Shown: positions 36,611 through 43,206 of the stretch, piece by piece
How positions within the stretch are numbered: the first letter of the stretch is position 1
How the letters are laid out: every line of letters begins with the position of its first letter
Source of the DNA: Imbricaverruca yamaguchii
Lineage: Eukaryota > Arthropoda > Thecostraca > Neoverrucidae
Direction: 5' to 3'
DNA length: 64,000 bases
Assembly (NCBI GenBank): GCA_034440575.1
Contig: JAOTOL010001613.1
Location: forward strand, 2,327,001 to 2,391,000
Program-made: the position numbers and the translations under genes
The notes under the pieces: model-generated
What the model was told of the DNA's origin: nothing
Databases searched by the model: none
Seen by the model: the letters and a program-made list of their open reading frames with translations, nothing else

Positions 36611-36929
36611 TGCTCGATCTACCTCTGTGGTGCCGCTATCTATATACTTGTATGCATCACTATGTCTGTCTCGCCATATCTCTCTGTCTGTGTGGAGTCG
36701 GATGGGACGATCGTGTCTGTTACCGTTTAGCGGCCACCACCGGACGGACGTACTCGCGGCGGCCACGGACGGCTGACGATCATCAGTTGACAGGCTGACG
36801 AGTCGCCCGTTGCAGACGCCGTGTGACGTGTATCGGACGGCCGATGGCGACGTGCTGCACCTGGGGCCGCTCAGCCCTGACCTGACCGGCTGGGTCAAGG
36901 TCACCGCCGTGCGTCGACCGGTCGACTGA
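15124..36929 (+). CDS. gene A: C-terminal 282 codons of a PH-like domain protein (six exons)
   Basis: Six exons join in frame to a TGA stop: 15124-15221, 24060-24250, 24844-24984, 25625-25752, 31522-31698 and 36816-36929. Every junction is GT-AG, and the split codons (phases 2, 1, 1, 0, 0) fit. Exons a-b read as a PH-like fold: a strand pair (LDCVLVVSTVSLYIFETSG), a basic amphipathic strand (ERWLRLRLSRPLTEVTCL), then a C-terminal helix-like piece (LLLLTRDTGRGQALLASL). Exons c-e repeat this pattern (VMLCMTPTDLMLMECDLRW, then DREKVANIVGLELLRC, then SWLLSALSGATLSTVVTALR). This tandem arrangement reminds me of the C-termini of STK11IP, PLEKHM2 or nischarin-type trafficking proteins, but that is a weak inference. 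The upstream exons were not recognised and probably lie before the window. Exon GC and CpG content is high, like the AChE gene downstream. Confidence 0.75.
15318..15478 (-). mobile_element. tRNA-headed SINE, family 3, 161 bp
   Basis: On the minus strand a tRNA-like head carries an A-box region (GAGTGGCCCAGGGG) and a B box (GGGTTCGAGTC). It is followed by a body with the core CCGCGACCAATCGGCG and the end GTGTCGTAAAAACTAATAACC. Flanking 9-bp direct repeats ATTGGCTGT (15309-15317) and ACTGGCTGT (15479-15487) fit a target-site duplication. The copy at 32945-33105 has exactly the same length. It sits in the first recognised intron of gene A. Confidence 0.85.
15488..17150. other. intron DNA without recognised features
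   Basis: Contains a short duplicated phrase (GGCCACTGGYAAGTTCACTG, about 15580-15620) and CACTCGGTCCGGAGTGCA inverted/direct repeats near 16776-16835. Nothing else recognised. Confidence 0.4.
17153..17335 (+). mobile_element. tRNA-headed SINE, family 1
   Basis: The head resembles a Ser/Leu-type tRNA: GATGGCCGAGTGGTTAAGG (A box) and GGGTTCGACAC (B box). It lacks a proper acceptor stem and is followed by a body with CCGCGGCCCACCGGCG, GGCGGCGCCATTAG and GTGTCGTGAACCACC, ending in CAACAAATCAAAAA. A/T-rich ATCCAAAAAAA and ATCAAAAAAA flanks may be a degraded target duplication. A second copy lies at 29512-29710 on the other strand. Confidence 0.85.
17347..18119. other. intron DNA without recognised features
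   Basis: Moderately AT-rich, no motif or repeat recognised. Confidence 0.4.
18120..18745 (-). mobile_element. CR1-like LINE reverse transcriptase fragment
   Basis: The minus strand reads LSGVPQGSVLGPLLF, then FADDIKLVG (catalytic FADD), then LNRWAGQWQMSLN, all standard RT blocks. Below 18331, after frame breaks, comes a C-terminal piece of the type LEYSMQDWSPYLERDID followed by VQHKATRLISGLG, typical of CR1/Rex-like elements. Both ends are missing. This is a separate lineage copy from the LINE at 20-2320. Confidence 0.85.
18746..20027. other. intron DNA with two LINE/SINE 3'-tail fragments
   Basis: Two copies of a tail motif close to TCGAAGCGCCxTAAGCCCAA followed by ATAAC occur at 19041-19070 and 19687-19720. 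The same motif forms the 47-bp insertion at 37770-37816. The stretch 18830-19070 before the first copy may be the body of that element, but no head was recognised. A third similar tail (AATAACTAACTAACG) leads into the GAAC microsatellite. Confidence 0.55.
20028..20119 (+). repeat. (GAAC)n microsatellite, about 23 units
   Basis: Pure GAAC/CGAA tetranucleotide run following ACTAACTAA, which resembles a retroelement tail that expanded. Confidence 0.98.
20120..20850. other. intron DNA without recognised features
   Basis: Unassigned; a minus-strand frame at 20269-20577 has no motif. Confidence 0.4.
20851..21415. repeat. 60-bp minisatellite, nine copies, open on both strands
   Basis: Nine near-identical 60-bp units; changes are mostly single bases such as CTCTCAG/CTCAAAG and CCGGG/CCAGG. 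Because 60 is a multiple of three and no frame has a stop, several long open frames appear: 228 codons on plus (repeat VPEQAPLSVYVSSSVSGLGY) and 241 codons on minus. No start context, splice partners or family similarity supports translation. Each unit contains CAGTGTACGTG, identical to the acceptor and first bases of gene A exon a. Confidence 0.95.
21416..22560. other. intron DNA with clustered palindromes
   Basis: The stretch 21663-21826 holds three inverted repeats: an 11-bp stem GTCCGTCAGTG (21663-21673 with 21694-21704), a 21-bp stem with one mismatch (21714-21734 with 21740-21760) and the perfect palindrome GTGAGCTCGAGCTCAC (21811-21826). The rest shows nothing recognisable. Confidence 0.7.
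22899..23510 (+). repeat. ~200-bp segment duplicated within the intron
   Basis: 22899-23110 and 23356-23510 share long similar stretches: CCGACCGTCTCGG, GGGCAGTCGTA, GTCAGGTGG and GGTGTGACCCCTCGCCTCC-like text. The two copies flank a block of CCGACAGTGACTGTACCTCA repeats. Confidence 0.75.
23100..24058 (+). repeat. minisatellite of CCGACAGTGACTGTACCTCA units up to exon b
   Basis: More than 30 units of 20-55 bp, each containing CCGACAGTGA or CTCGACAGTGGC followed by TACCTCAC. From 23711 to 23945 the units organise into a 51-bp higher-order form (CTCGACAGTGGCTGTGCCTC...). The array runs directly into the real 3' splice site TCTCCACAG|TGATGAG of gene A exon b, which itself resembles one unit. 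Confidence 0.9.
24060..24250 (+). CDS. gene A exon b
   Basis: After the acceptor CCACAG the first T completes serine (AG|T). The frame then reads DELERWLRLRLSRPLTEV and on to LLLTRDTGRGQALLASLR, ending with one base of a split codon before GTGAGTGC. It forms most of the first PH-like unit. Confidence 0.85.
24543..24815 (+). repeat. (TG)n/TGTGTATG microsatellite
   Basis: About 270 bp of TGTGTATG-like sequence directly upstream of exon c; open frames across it on either strand are by-products. Confidence 0.97.
24844..24984 (+). CDS. gene A exon c
   Basis: The acceptor GCCGACAG is followed by AG, which completes glutamate with the last G of exon b. The frame reads TCVGAAESGQWQRTQQTQ and ends LTELVFVQLISADH plus one base before GTTAGT. 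It appears to be the linker and first strand of the second PH-like unit. Confidence 0.8.
25200..25624 (+). repeat. tandem partial copies of exon d and its splice acceptor
   Basis: Five degenerate units stand head to tail before the real exon, with acceptor-equivalent points at about 25222, 25301, 25386, 25463 and 25548 (exon at 25625). Spacings are 79, 85, 77, 85 and 77 bp, so an 85+77 pair is the higher-order unit. Each unit includes the polypyrimidine/AG region, the exon start (TGATGCTGTGTATGACACC) and roughly the first 60 nt of coding sequence. Units 2 and 4 keep the AG acceptor and an open frame reading VMLCMTP and MECDL; units 1, 3 and 5 have CCGG in place of CCAG. Units 3 and 5 also carry a TGA in that frame. 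Confidence 0.9.
25625..25752 (+). CDS. gene A exon d
   Basis: The acceptor GTACCAG is followed by TG, which completes valine with the last G of exon c. The frame reads MLCMTPTDLMLMECDLRW and on to MRDREKVANIVGL, ending on a whole codon before GTGAGT. It is the strand-rich start of the second PH-like unit. Confidence 0.85.
25753..26399. other. intron DNA without recognised features
   Basis: Unassigned sequence between exon d and the fossil LINE. Confidence 0.4.
26953..28590. mobile_element. Penelope-like element, inverted dimer with two GIY-YIG segments
   Basis: A 1638-bp insertion flanked by 13-bp direct repeats CAAATCCGTCTTC (26940-26952) and CAAATCCGCCTTC (28591-28603), which restore the LINE endonuclease-linker reading. 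The ends are long inverted repeats (ATACCAGGAGGTGCTGMGTT and on). Inside, two copies of a PLE 3' region face outward from a centre near 27790. The left copy (minus, about 27760-27440) reads VVYIITCNRCLGIFYVGGT, a GIY-YIG nuclease start, and continues RSIRDRYNEH. The right copy (plus, about 27830-28125) has TGA at 27865-27867 where the left has glycine. Each copy ends in an (AT)n run. No RT domain remains. The right end extends about 45 bp past the inverted repeat, an asymmetry known in PLEs. Confidence 0.85.
29512..29710 (-). mobile_element. tRNA-headed SINE, family 1, inside LINE ORF1
   Basis: The minus strand reads GGGGATGGCTGAGTGGTTAG, a body with CCAATCCCGTGGGCCATTGG, then GGTGGTGCCATTAGC and GTGAACCACCCAAC, matching the copy at 17153-17335. 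The spacer between A and B boxes is enlarged by copies of AAAGGTCC, giving a perfect 11-bp hairpin (29628-29638 with 29643-29653). Flanks ATCGAGGCAGGT (29499-29510) and ATCAAAGCAGTT (29712-29723) match at 9 of 12 positions, fitting an old target duplication within the LINE. Confidence 0.8.
29888..30047 (+). mobile_element. tRNA-headed SINE, family 2, with perfect 11-bp target duplication
   Basis: The head has TAGCTCAGTGGTT (A box) and GGTCCGATTCC (B box). The body has GGCGGCGCCATATGG and GTGCGTCGTAAAGCCA, ending in AATCC repeats. The direct repeat AAACGCACTAT stands at 29877-29887 and 30048-30058 without mismatch, so this is the youngest of the insertions into the fossil LINE. Confidence 0.92.
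30131..31521. other. intron DNA, possible LINE 5' part and unassigned sequence
   Basis: 30200-30740 is GC-rich and open on plus for 180 codons but shows no motif; it may be the 5' region of the fossil LINE. A phrase CAGCCGAAGCTG recurs near 30825 and 30887. Otherwise nothing recognised. Confidence 0.4.
31522..31698 (+). CDS. gene A exon e
   Basis: 59 whole codons between CCCCGGCAG and GTGACTG, reading ELLRCAAGGRPAVRLLFQD and later SWLLSALSGATLSTVVTALR. The end looks like the C-terminal helix of a PH-like fold. GC content is strongly raised compared with flanking intron. Confidence 0.85.
31699..32944. other. intron DNA without recognised features
   Basis: GC-rich just after exon e, then unassigned. 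Around 32330-32395 a short TGGTCCA/CCGGTCC alternation occurs. Confidence 0.4.
32945..33105 (-). mobile_element. tRNA-headed SINE, family 3, 161 bp, perfect 14-bp target duplication
   Basis: Same element as 15318-15478 and the same length. The direct repeat CACGTGGGCACTGA stands at 32931-32944 and 33106-33119 with no mismatch. The body reads (minus strand) CCGCGGCCAATCGGCG and GTGTCGTGAAACCAATAACC. Confidence 0.93.
33120..35296. other. intron DNA without recognised features
   Basis: A short tRNA-like A-box phrase (TAGCTCAGTAGGCAGAAC) occurs at about 33134 without a B box. The stretch 33880-34350 is rich in AGGTCA/TGACCT half sites. No gene seen. Confidence 0.4.
35297..35425 (+). repeat. (GT)n and (GTGC)n microsatellite
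   Basis: GTGT run, then about 13 GTGC units, then GTGT again. Confidence 0.97.
35426..36239. other. intron DNA without recognised features
   Basis: No gene or repeat recognised between the two microsatellites. Confidence 0.4.
36240..36607 (+). repeat. CT-rich tract followed by (AT)n
   Basis: About 315 bp of CTCTCT with CACTCTGTCACT interruptions, then (AT)n at 36556-36607. It lies about 210 bp before the acceptor of exon f. Confidence 0.97.
36816..36929 (+). CDS. gene A exon f with stop codon
   Basis: The acceptor CGTTGCAG is followed by 37 codons reading TPCDVYRTADGDVLHLGPLS and VKVTAVRRPVD, then TGA at 36927-36929. The phase (0) matches exon e. No clear AATAAA was found soon after. Confidence 0.8.
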   Translation, partial: TPCDVYRTADGDVLHLGPLSPDLTGWVKVTAVRRPVD

Positions 36930-36989
36930 CCTTGTGCGTGTCCACGCCGGTCGTCGCCAGTCTTCCGCCTCCACCCAGCGTGATTTGTC

Positions 36990-37310
36990 TGGTCCGGTGG
37001 TGGGCGACAGAGAGGCTGTCGACTCTGCCGACCGTGAGCGACAGAGAGGCTGTCGACTCTGCAGGTCGTGGGCGACAGAGAGGCTGTCGACTCTGCCGGC
37101 CGTGGGCGACAGAGAGGCTGTCGACTCTGCAGGTCGTGGGCGACATAAAGGCTGTCGACTCTGCAGGTCGTGGGCGGCAGAAAGGCTGTCGACTCTGCCG
37201 GCCGTGGGCGACAGAGAGGCTGTCGACTCTGCCGGCCGTGGGCGGCAGAGAGGCTGTCGACTCTGCAGGTCGTGGGCGGCAGAGAGGCTGTCGACTCTCA
37301 GCTCCGTGTG
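36990..37310 (+). repeat. 34-bp minisatellite, about nine copies, just after the gene A stop
   Basis: Unit GTGGGCGACAGAGAGGCTGT plus CGACTCTGCCGGCC; variants alternate CCGGCC and CAGGTC, and GACAGAG and GGCAGAG. It starts about 60 bp past the stop, so it may be in the 3' UTR. Open frames across it are by-products. Confidence 0.93.
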
Positions 37311-38039
37311 ACAGGGTGCAGCAAGTGGTATTGCTGATGTAACTTATGGTGCTAATGGTGTAGTTGTCATAATAGCGAAATGGTTATTTTTGTTTTGACA
37401 CTTGCCAAATGAGAGGAGTGTGATAGTGCGAAGCAAATCTGTGTGTGCACTATCCGGGGTCATGCATCTGGGTATGAATTAACCTTTCCATCTAGGCTAC
37501 TATATATTTCTTGTTGGTTGTCATATACCGTGAATTAGACCCAAGGTGGAACCACCTTCAACATTAGGTGTACGTTAGACACTCATACTATTGCGTTATA
37601 TTCAACTGTTGCCGCTTTTATAACGTGGTTAAATTATATTTATGGCTTTGCCATTCATGTTTCAATGTGTTGTAGGAGATATTTAAGTGAGCTATGATTG
37701 CAAACAGCAGTCTTGGATGAAAACTATGTTGTCACGGCAATGTTCATACCGATTTTCCTCTCCCTTGGGGCTATATGATCAACATGGTCGATGCGCCCTA
37801 AAGCCCAAATAACTAACTCTCCCTTGGGCGTCACGCCCAATGTCTCGTCAAGCTCAATTTTGACAACTGTCGTTTTCAGTTCAGAGCAGCCTTGGTTGTT
37901 CAAAGAAAACGAAGTGTTCCTTTTTCCATCCTTAGAGTGTGCGAACTTGTTCAGAAAAACGAACAGCCGGAAATGCAATATATCTGCAGCTCTTGAAATT
38001 GTGTGCACTTCATGTGCGATTGGTCGGTGAACGCTCAGT
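37311..38039. other. unassigned DNA
   Basis: Contains the 47-bp insertion at 37770-37816. A minus-strand frame (37724-38455) crosses this stretch from the 27-bp repeat but has no recognised domain. Confidence 0.4.
37770..37816 (+). mobile_element. 47-bp retroelement tail with perfect 12-bp target duplication
   Basis: CTCTCCCTTGGG stands at 37758-37769 and again at 37817-37828. The 47 bp between ends in ATGCGCCCTAAAGCCCAAAT followed by AACTAA, the same tail as at 19041 and 19687. This is an extremely 5'-truncated insertion. Confidence 0.85.
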
Positions 38040-38450
38040 GGCAGGAGTTCGTTTATGGCGCACAGCGAAAGGAGTTCGTCTGTAACGCACAGTGGAACGA
38101 ATTCGTCTATAACGCACAGTAGGAGTTCGTTTGTAACGCACAGTGAAAGGAGCTCGTTTGTAACGCACAGTGGAACGAATTCGTCTGTAACGCACAGCAT
38201 GAGTTCGTCTGTAATGCACAGTGGAAGGAGTTTGTATGCAACGTACAGTGGAAGGAGTTCATCTGTAACGCACAGTGGAAGGAGCTCATCTGTAACGAAC
38301 AGTGGAACGAGTTTGTCTGTAACGCGCAGTGGAAGGAGATCGTCTGTAACGTACAGTGGAATATGTTCTTCTTTATCGCACAGTGGATGGAGTTCGCCTG
38401 TAATGCATAGTCGAAGGAGTTCGTCCATAACGCACAGTAGGAGATTCCAC
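38040..38450. repeat. 27-bp minisatellite, about 15 copies, open on both strands
   Basis: Unit GGAGTTCGTCTGTAACGCAC plus AGTGGAA, with single-base changes. As 27 is nine codons, plus (repeat VTHSGRSSS) and minus (repeat VTDELLPLC) both stay open for more than 120 codons. No other coding evidence. Confidence 0.93.
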
Positions 38451-38459
38451 CTCATCCAA

Positions 38460-40717
38460 GACTTCTGTCACTGAAATGGTTAGCGATACGAACCTTTCAG
38501 GGTGCGCGGAAGTCAGGGAAGATGCTCAGGGTGAGATTCGCAACGTCGGAAGTAAGGTCACTCAAGATTTGTCTCGGTCAGGAATGCACATTGGTTATCT
38601 GTGTACTTTTGAATTTCTTATTTAATACGTCATGGTGTTGCTGACATCACGGTGATGACTTGTGAATTTGGTGTCGATGTCTCCGCAATTCCAGCAATAG
38701 TACTGAAGAGGAGACCTCGATCGCTGGTTGAACTTGAACTGTTTATTTTTTATTCGAAGGACAGCATCGCAATAAGTTGCTGATTGACATACAAATATAT
38801 GCTGCATTATTACGCACATGGGTGGGATTTTCACACACATCGCCAGAAAAATGTGATGGAAAGAGGCAGAATCCCCAACATTTCCCGTGAACATGAGAAA
38901 TTGTTAAATGTTGCGGGTCATGTCAGATACAGACATCAACGCAAACTAATAGTGACACCCTATGATCATTCTACCTGTTACGCTGAAGGCATTATCATCT
39001 GATAGACTAAAGAATACGTTTTGATGTTTCTGTGATACGATGTTTGCGTTATGTTAGAGAACTAGCTTTACTCTCGTCGCTATCCTGTCCCTCTCTTGTT
39101 AATCTGAGATCGGCTACGCCTATTTCAGGCGGTTTTTCCCATAAGTACCGTATCGTTCCACGATCCTGCTGAAGATCTGCATTGCGCAGAAGTGATTATA
39201 TTTTATCCAGTGATAACAAAGCTAATCACATGTATGCCGACTTTTCAATGTCCATGTGTGCTTTTCTGTTAACCTTTCTGCTCATTTATCGTGAACTAAA
39301 CGTCCTCATGAACGATCCAGAAGAGAGGATATACCGTTACTAAGCGGCTTGGTTTTGCTGTCCTGAACCAGTGTAATCCAACGATTCTAAAATCGATTCG
39401 GTTGGTGGAGCATTTGGTGGTCTCCGACTGGACAGCCTGGCGACGGTCAGCCTGATTATCAGTGAATGCCGCGGTTCTAAGCTTACCTGAATATCATATA
39501 TATCGTGCATACCGATGTACGTTCAACTGTTTTTTTAAATAAATAAATTAGGTAGCTCTATCATGATTCTGACCATTCAGTGTTTCAATAGCCTTTTGTC
39601 TAAACAAACCTACTTGTACAAAACCAAAACGATTCATTTCCAGCCTGATGCAGGGAACTCAGTATCCGTAACCTGTTCGCATTATTGCGCATTTGAATAA
39701 ATACAGGTATTTTCTTATCGATGCCATTGACTCAAAGCCCAGCCTGCTATGAACTCCGACTCACTTACATTTTCTCGCAGGCATTTCCTCTCCAGACGGC
39801 TGCTGCCAACAGGCACGATTTGACTACGTGCACAGGTTAACTGGGCGTCAAAGGCCGTCTGTGAAATTGACCAGCTATAGTTCCTTCAAAGATCTTAAGC
39901 TCTTCTTCTTAACTACCTTTAAGTCATAGTTTCTTCTCTTCTTTTGTTAAATATAAAAAGTTCTGATCTCCAGGCTCCGTAGGACCTTGTGCTGAGTTCA
40001 TTTCGATGCTATTGATACGTTGCGGCCATGCGGCTTCCCGTATTGTGAGAAAGACGAGCGAAATTGCCTGTCAGCCGCCGCACTTTGCACCTTGACTCCG
40101 TGTCGCAGATTTGTGACTGGGTCCCGCGCCGGCGAGGGCGATTGTCTGCGGCAGCGCGTTACCGGAACGTACACCTGCGCCGCATGTCAGCTGTCATGTC
40201 GGTGTCACAAGTCGGCGACTGTCTCGGCACTGTGCGGTGTCGTGTTTCGTCACCGTAAACAAAGCTCATGAGCGGATCGTGGGCTCAGTTTTAGGCAGAT
40301 TTTGGATGATCAGAAGAGAACTGCGAGATTCAGTTTTTGTATGGCCACAGCTGTCCCAGTAGTAAAAAAGTGGCATGTTTAAATAAACCAGAGAAGTCTT
40401 TCGTGGCTTAGCCCAGCTGTCAGGATAAAAGATAAACCCTAACAAGTGCACGGTAACTGTACAGTCTAGCTAAGCGTGCGTTGCAACTGGCCACACATTT
40501 ATTGCTGGATGTGTGTCAGTAACCATGGATGATCAGGAGTGAATTGCAGGATTGTGAAATTCTTATTTCAGTCTGTGTCTGTGGAATGTGTCTGGATTTG
40601 CAATCTTTCCCAACAAAAAGAAAATTGGCTTGCGTGATATATTACAACGTATTCCCACTGTTCGCAGTCCAATCCTGATTGTAATAATGTATTATTTCAT
40701 ATCTTTTTTTGTTTTAA
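38460..40717. other. unassigned DNA
   Basis: AT-rich with no recognisable feature; the small plus frame at 40020-40271 is Cys-rich but has no motif I know. Confidence 0.4.
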
Positions 40718-41300
40718 CACGCGCCCTGGAGGGTCTCTGAAAATTACGCACACTGGAGGGGGCGGATTCCTCCCCCACGCTAAGATCTCGGCTCCTATTG
40801 CAGCTGGAGTAACAAAATTCGCAGGGTGGATGGGGACGGTAGTGAACTCTATCGTGTGCACATTTTATGATCTTAGATCAATACTTCTAAGGTCAAATGA
40901 GGTCACATATGTCAAACTTGTCTTGTTTTGTGACGCTTGGCTTGTCATTGTTATGTATCGCTGTGATTGCGTTTGAATCATCCAAAATTGGCATCACTGA
41001 TGTTTTTGACATTACTAATGTTGTAATACAGATGCTAGATCCGGAATTTGAACTCAGGTCACCTATATAGCAGTACTGTATCAGGTTATTACCTGCTCCA
41101 GTTACCGGAACGGGCCCGCCCGCCCGACTACTCCATCGGGCGGCTCGACACAATCGGCTTCGCGAAGAAAGGATTGAAGTGCACGAATATAGTATGGAAA
41201 CGCTTAGGTACACGGTGGCAAACAGTAATTTTCAGGATGTGTAGAGAATAGCATGCAAAGTGACATCAATCGCATCACAGTCATTTGCATGTATGAACAT
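40718..41300 (-). repeat. interspersed repeat, block B, copy 1
   Basis: This stretch is the reverse complement of 60408-61030 with many substitutions. Shared landmarks include GTAACAAAATTCGCAGGGTG, ACCTGCTCCAGTTACCGGAA and the CGCGCCCTGGAGGGTCTC edge. The neighbouring block A (41302-41390) is in the same orientation at both loci. Confidence 0.8.
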
Positions 41301-41301
41301 T

Positions 41302-41390
41302 CCAGTTGATCAAGTTTGGTTCCATTATTCTGTCATGAACTTGACCTGATTTCACCTCGGTGACCTAGCATGACCTTGAAACTATATAGC
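41302..41390 (+). repeat. interspersed repeat, block A, copy 1
   Basis: GTTGATCAAGTTTGGTTCCA and TGTCATGAACTTGACCTGA match 60325-60408 in the same orientation. Confidence 0.75.
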
Positions 41391-41654
41391 ATAACAATAT
41401 GCATGAAACAAGTAATTAGTGTTGCCAAGAACACATCCCTTTTGCAAATATACGGGAAGCGCATCCGCGTCGATTTTTGTGGCCCGGCGCAACGAAATTT
41501 TATTAATTTAACGGTCCCTGACTCAAAATATTTTCCACCGAATTAAGTTTTCTTGCTTTAAGCAACGCGTCGGTCATGGGTTATCGAGACCATTTTCAGC
41601 GCACTCTTCGGGATCAATCCAATCAGATGAAAGATGATTAATCATGCTCTTACC

Positions 41655-41757
41655 GTCACCACTGACGACCGATGGTGTCCACTGACGACCGATGGTGTCC
41701 ACCGACGACCGATGGTGTCCACTGACGACCGATGGTGTCCACTGACGACCGATGGTA
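41655..41757 (+). repeat. 20-bp tandem repeat, five copies
   Basis: CACTGACGACCGATGGTGTC repeated five times with one C/T-type change. Confidence 0.97.
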
Positions 41758-42234
41758 AGTACAGAGGTAACTAAGCACCCCAAGCCCAGTCTAAGAGTCC
41801 ACTGTCCCTGAACAAACTTTTTAGTTTGGCTTTCTGTCATTGCATTTCCCACCTCTCTTCCATGCCTAAGCAGGTGGGTAACTTGGTCTTACTCCACAAT
41901 GTCGTACATTCCCTTAATTTCACGAATGAATTGGAACTTTTTGTGTGAAGCATGCTCCGATGTAACTCCAAAGTCAACTTCATGGCAACTTCCGAGGGTA
42001 CAATACACTCCATACACTATTTCGTTAATCGAGCGAAAGCCGTACCCTGCGCTTGTTATGAAACGGAAGCGCTACAAATGGCGATATATGCTAAGTGCCA
42101 GAGAATGTTCTCATTTTATGAGTGTTTCAGACCAGTGACAGAGCTGTTCTAAATTTAATATGTAAAGCTGAACTTATTCTTCCCAATAATTACGAGCCAC
42201 CCAAGAATGTATTGTTAGCCCTTGGCCAATTTGG
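41758..42234. other. unassigned DNA
   Basis: No feature recognised. Confidence 0.4.
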
Positions 42235-42247
42235 CAATTTTGCAGTA

Positions 42248-42466
42248 TATTGCCTGATAAAAAATATACGACCTTCAATATACCAGGAGGTGCTGAGTTT
42301 ACATCAAAAGTAATGTTAAGGATCATACTGGAGTAATAGAGTATAATCCTTAACGTTACTTTTGATGTAAACTTAGCACCTCCTGGTATATTGAAGGTTG
42401 TATATTTATTATCACGCAAGGTCTAAAACCCAGGAGCATCTAAGAGCCATTCTTCGTTGTATTAAA
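42248..42466. mobile_element. 219-bp short Penelope-type element made of the two ends only
   Basis: Flanked by 13-bp direct repeats CAATTTTGCAGTA (42235-42247) and CAATTTTACAGTA (42467-42479). It consists of an inverted repeat of about 80 bp per arm (ATACCAGGAGGTGCTGAGTT side and its complement) around a short centre. On the right it has the same extra 45 bp as the 26953-28590 element, ending TTCGTTGTATTAAA. It has no coding capacity, and looks like a deletion derivative of the same family. Confidence 0.88.
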
Positions 42467-42573
42467 CAATTTTACAGTAGATCAAAGTTGATAAAAGGTG
42501 AATCTTTCTACGAAATAATACTAAACAATCACTTCAAACTATACTCAGGTGAGGCATTGCTTTAAGTACTTCA

Positions 42574-42740
42574 ACACGCGCCCTAGAGGGGGGGAAATCT
42601 GCCCACCTCTCCGGTTTTTCGTAGATAACTCACGATTTTACTGAAGGCAAGCACTGAGGATAATTTTTGCTTCCCCATATCCTCAGTGCTTGCCTTCACA
42701 GTGTGGGAGGTTAATTCCCGCCTCTCCTATATTTTTGAAG
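42574..42740. repeat. repeat with G/C-run palindrome and perfect 20-bp hairpin
   Basis: Begins with CGCGCCCTAGAGGGGGGG and CTGCCCACCTCTCCGGTTTT, similar to 53101-53150. It contains GAAGGCAAGCACTGAGGATA at 42643-42662 and its exact reverse complement at 42678-42697, a 20-bp stem with a 15-nt loop. Confidence 0.75.
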
Positions 42741-43150
42741 TGACTCCTGACCCACTCGCGCAACCGCTTTGAAATTCGGCATGCCGTTCGATAATTGCTG
42801 CATGCACGTCGTGTTAAACAATGAGGTTCCGTCTCCATAAAATTCCACAGCTAAATTGGCAAAATTGAGGTCACGATCTGGCATCAATGATGTTCTTAGA
42901 TGTATATAATGGATGCATGGCAACATATTTTTAAAGGCGAACCACATGATATATCGTCAAAGTGAAGCATAAGTTGCTCGACAAATGATCTCTGATCTCA
43001 GATTGATCATGATGATCTCAGATTGATCATCTCACAAATGATCAATAAGAATGTGACCTCAGATCAGACCCCTGGGTGAAACGACCCTTTGAACTAAAAA
43101 CATGTTCACTTGATCTTGATGTTCTTATGAATATATATTAGTGAAAACAC

Positions 43151-43206
<56 letters not shown>

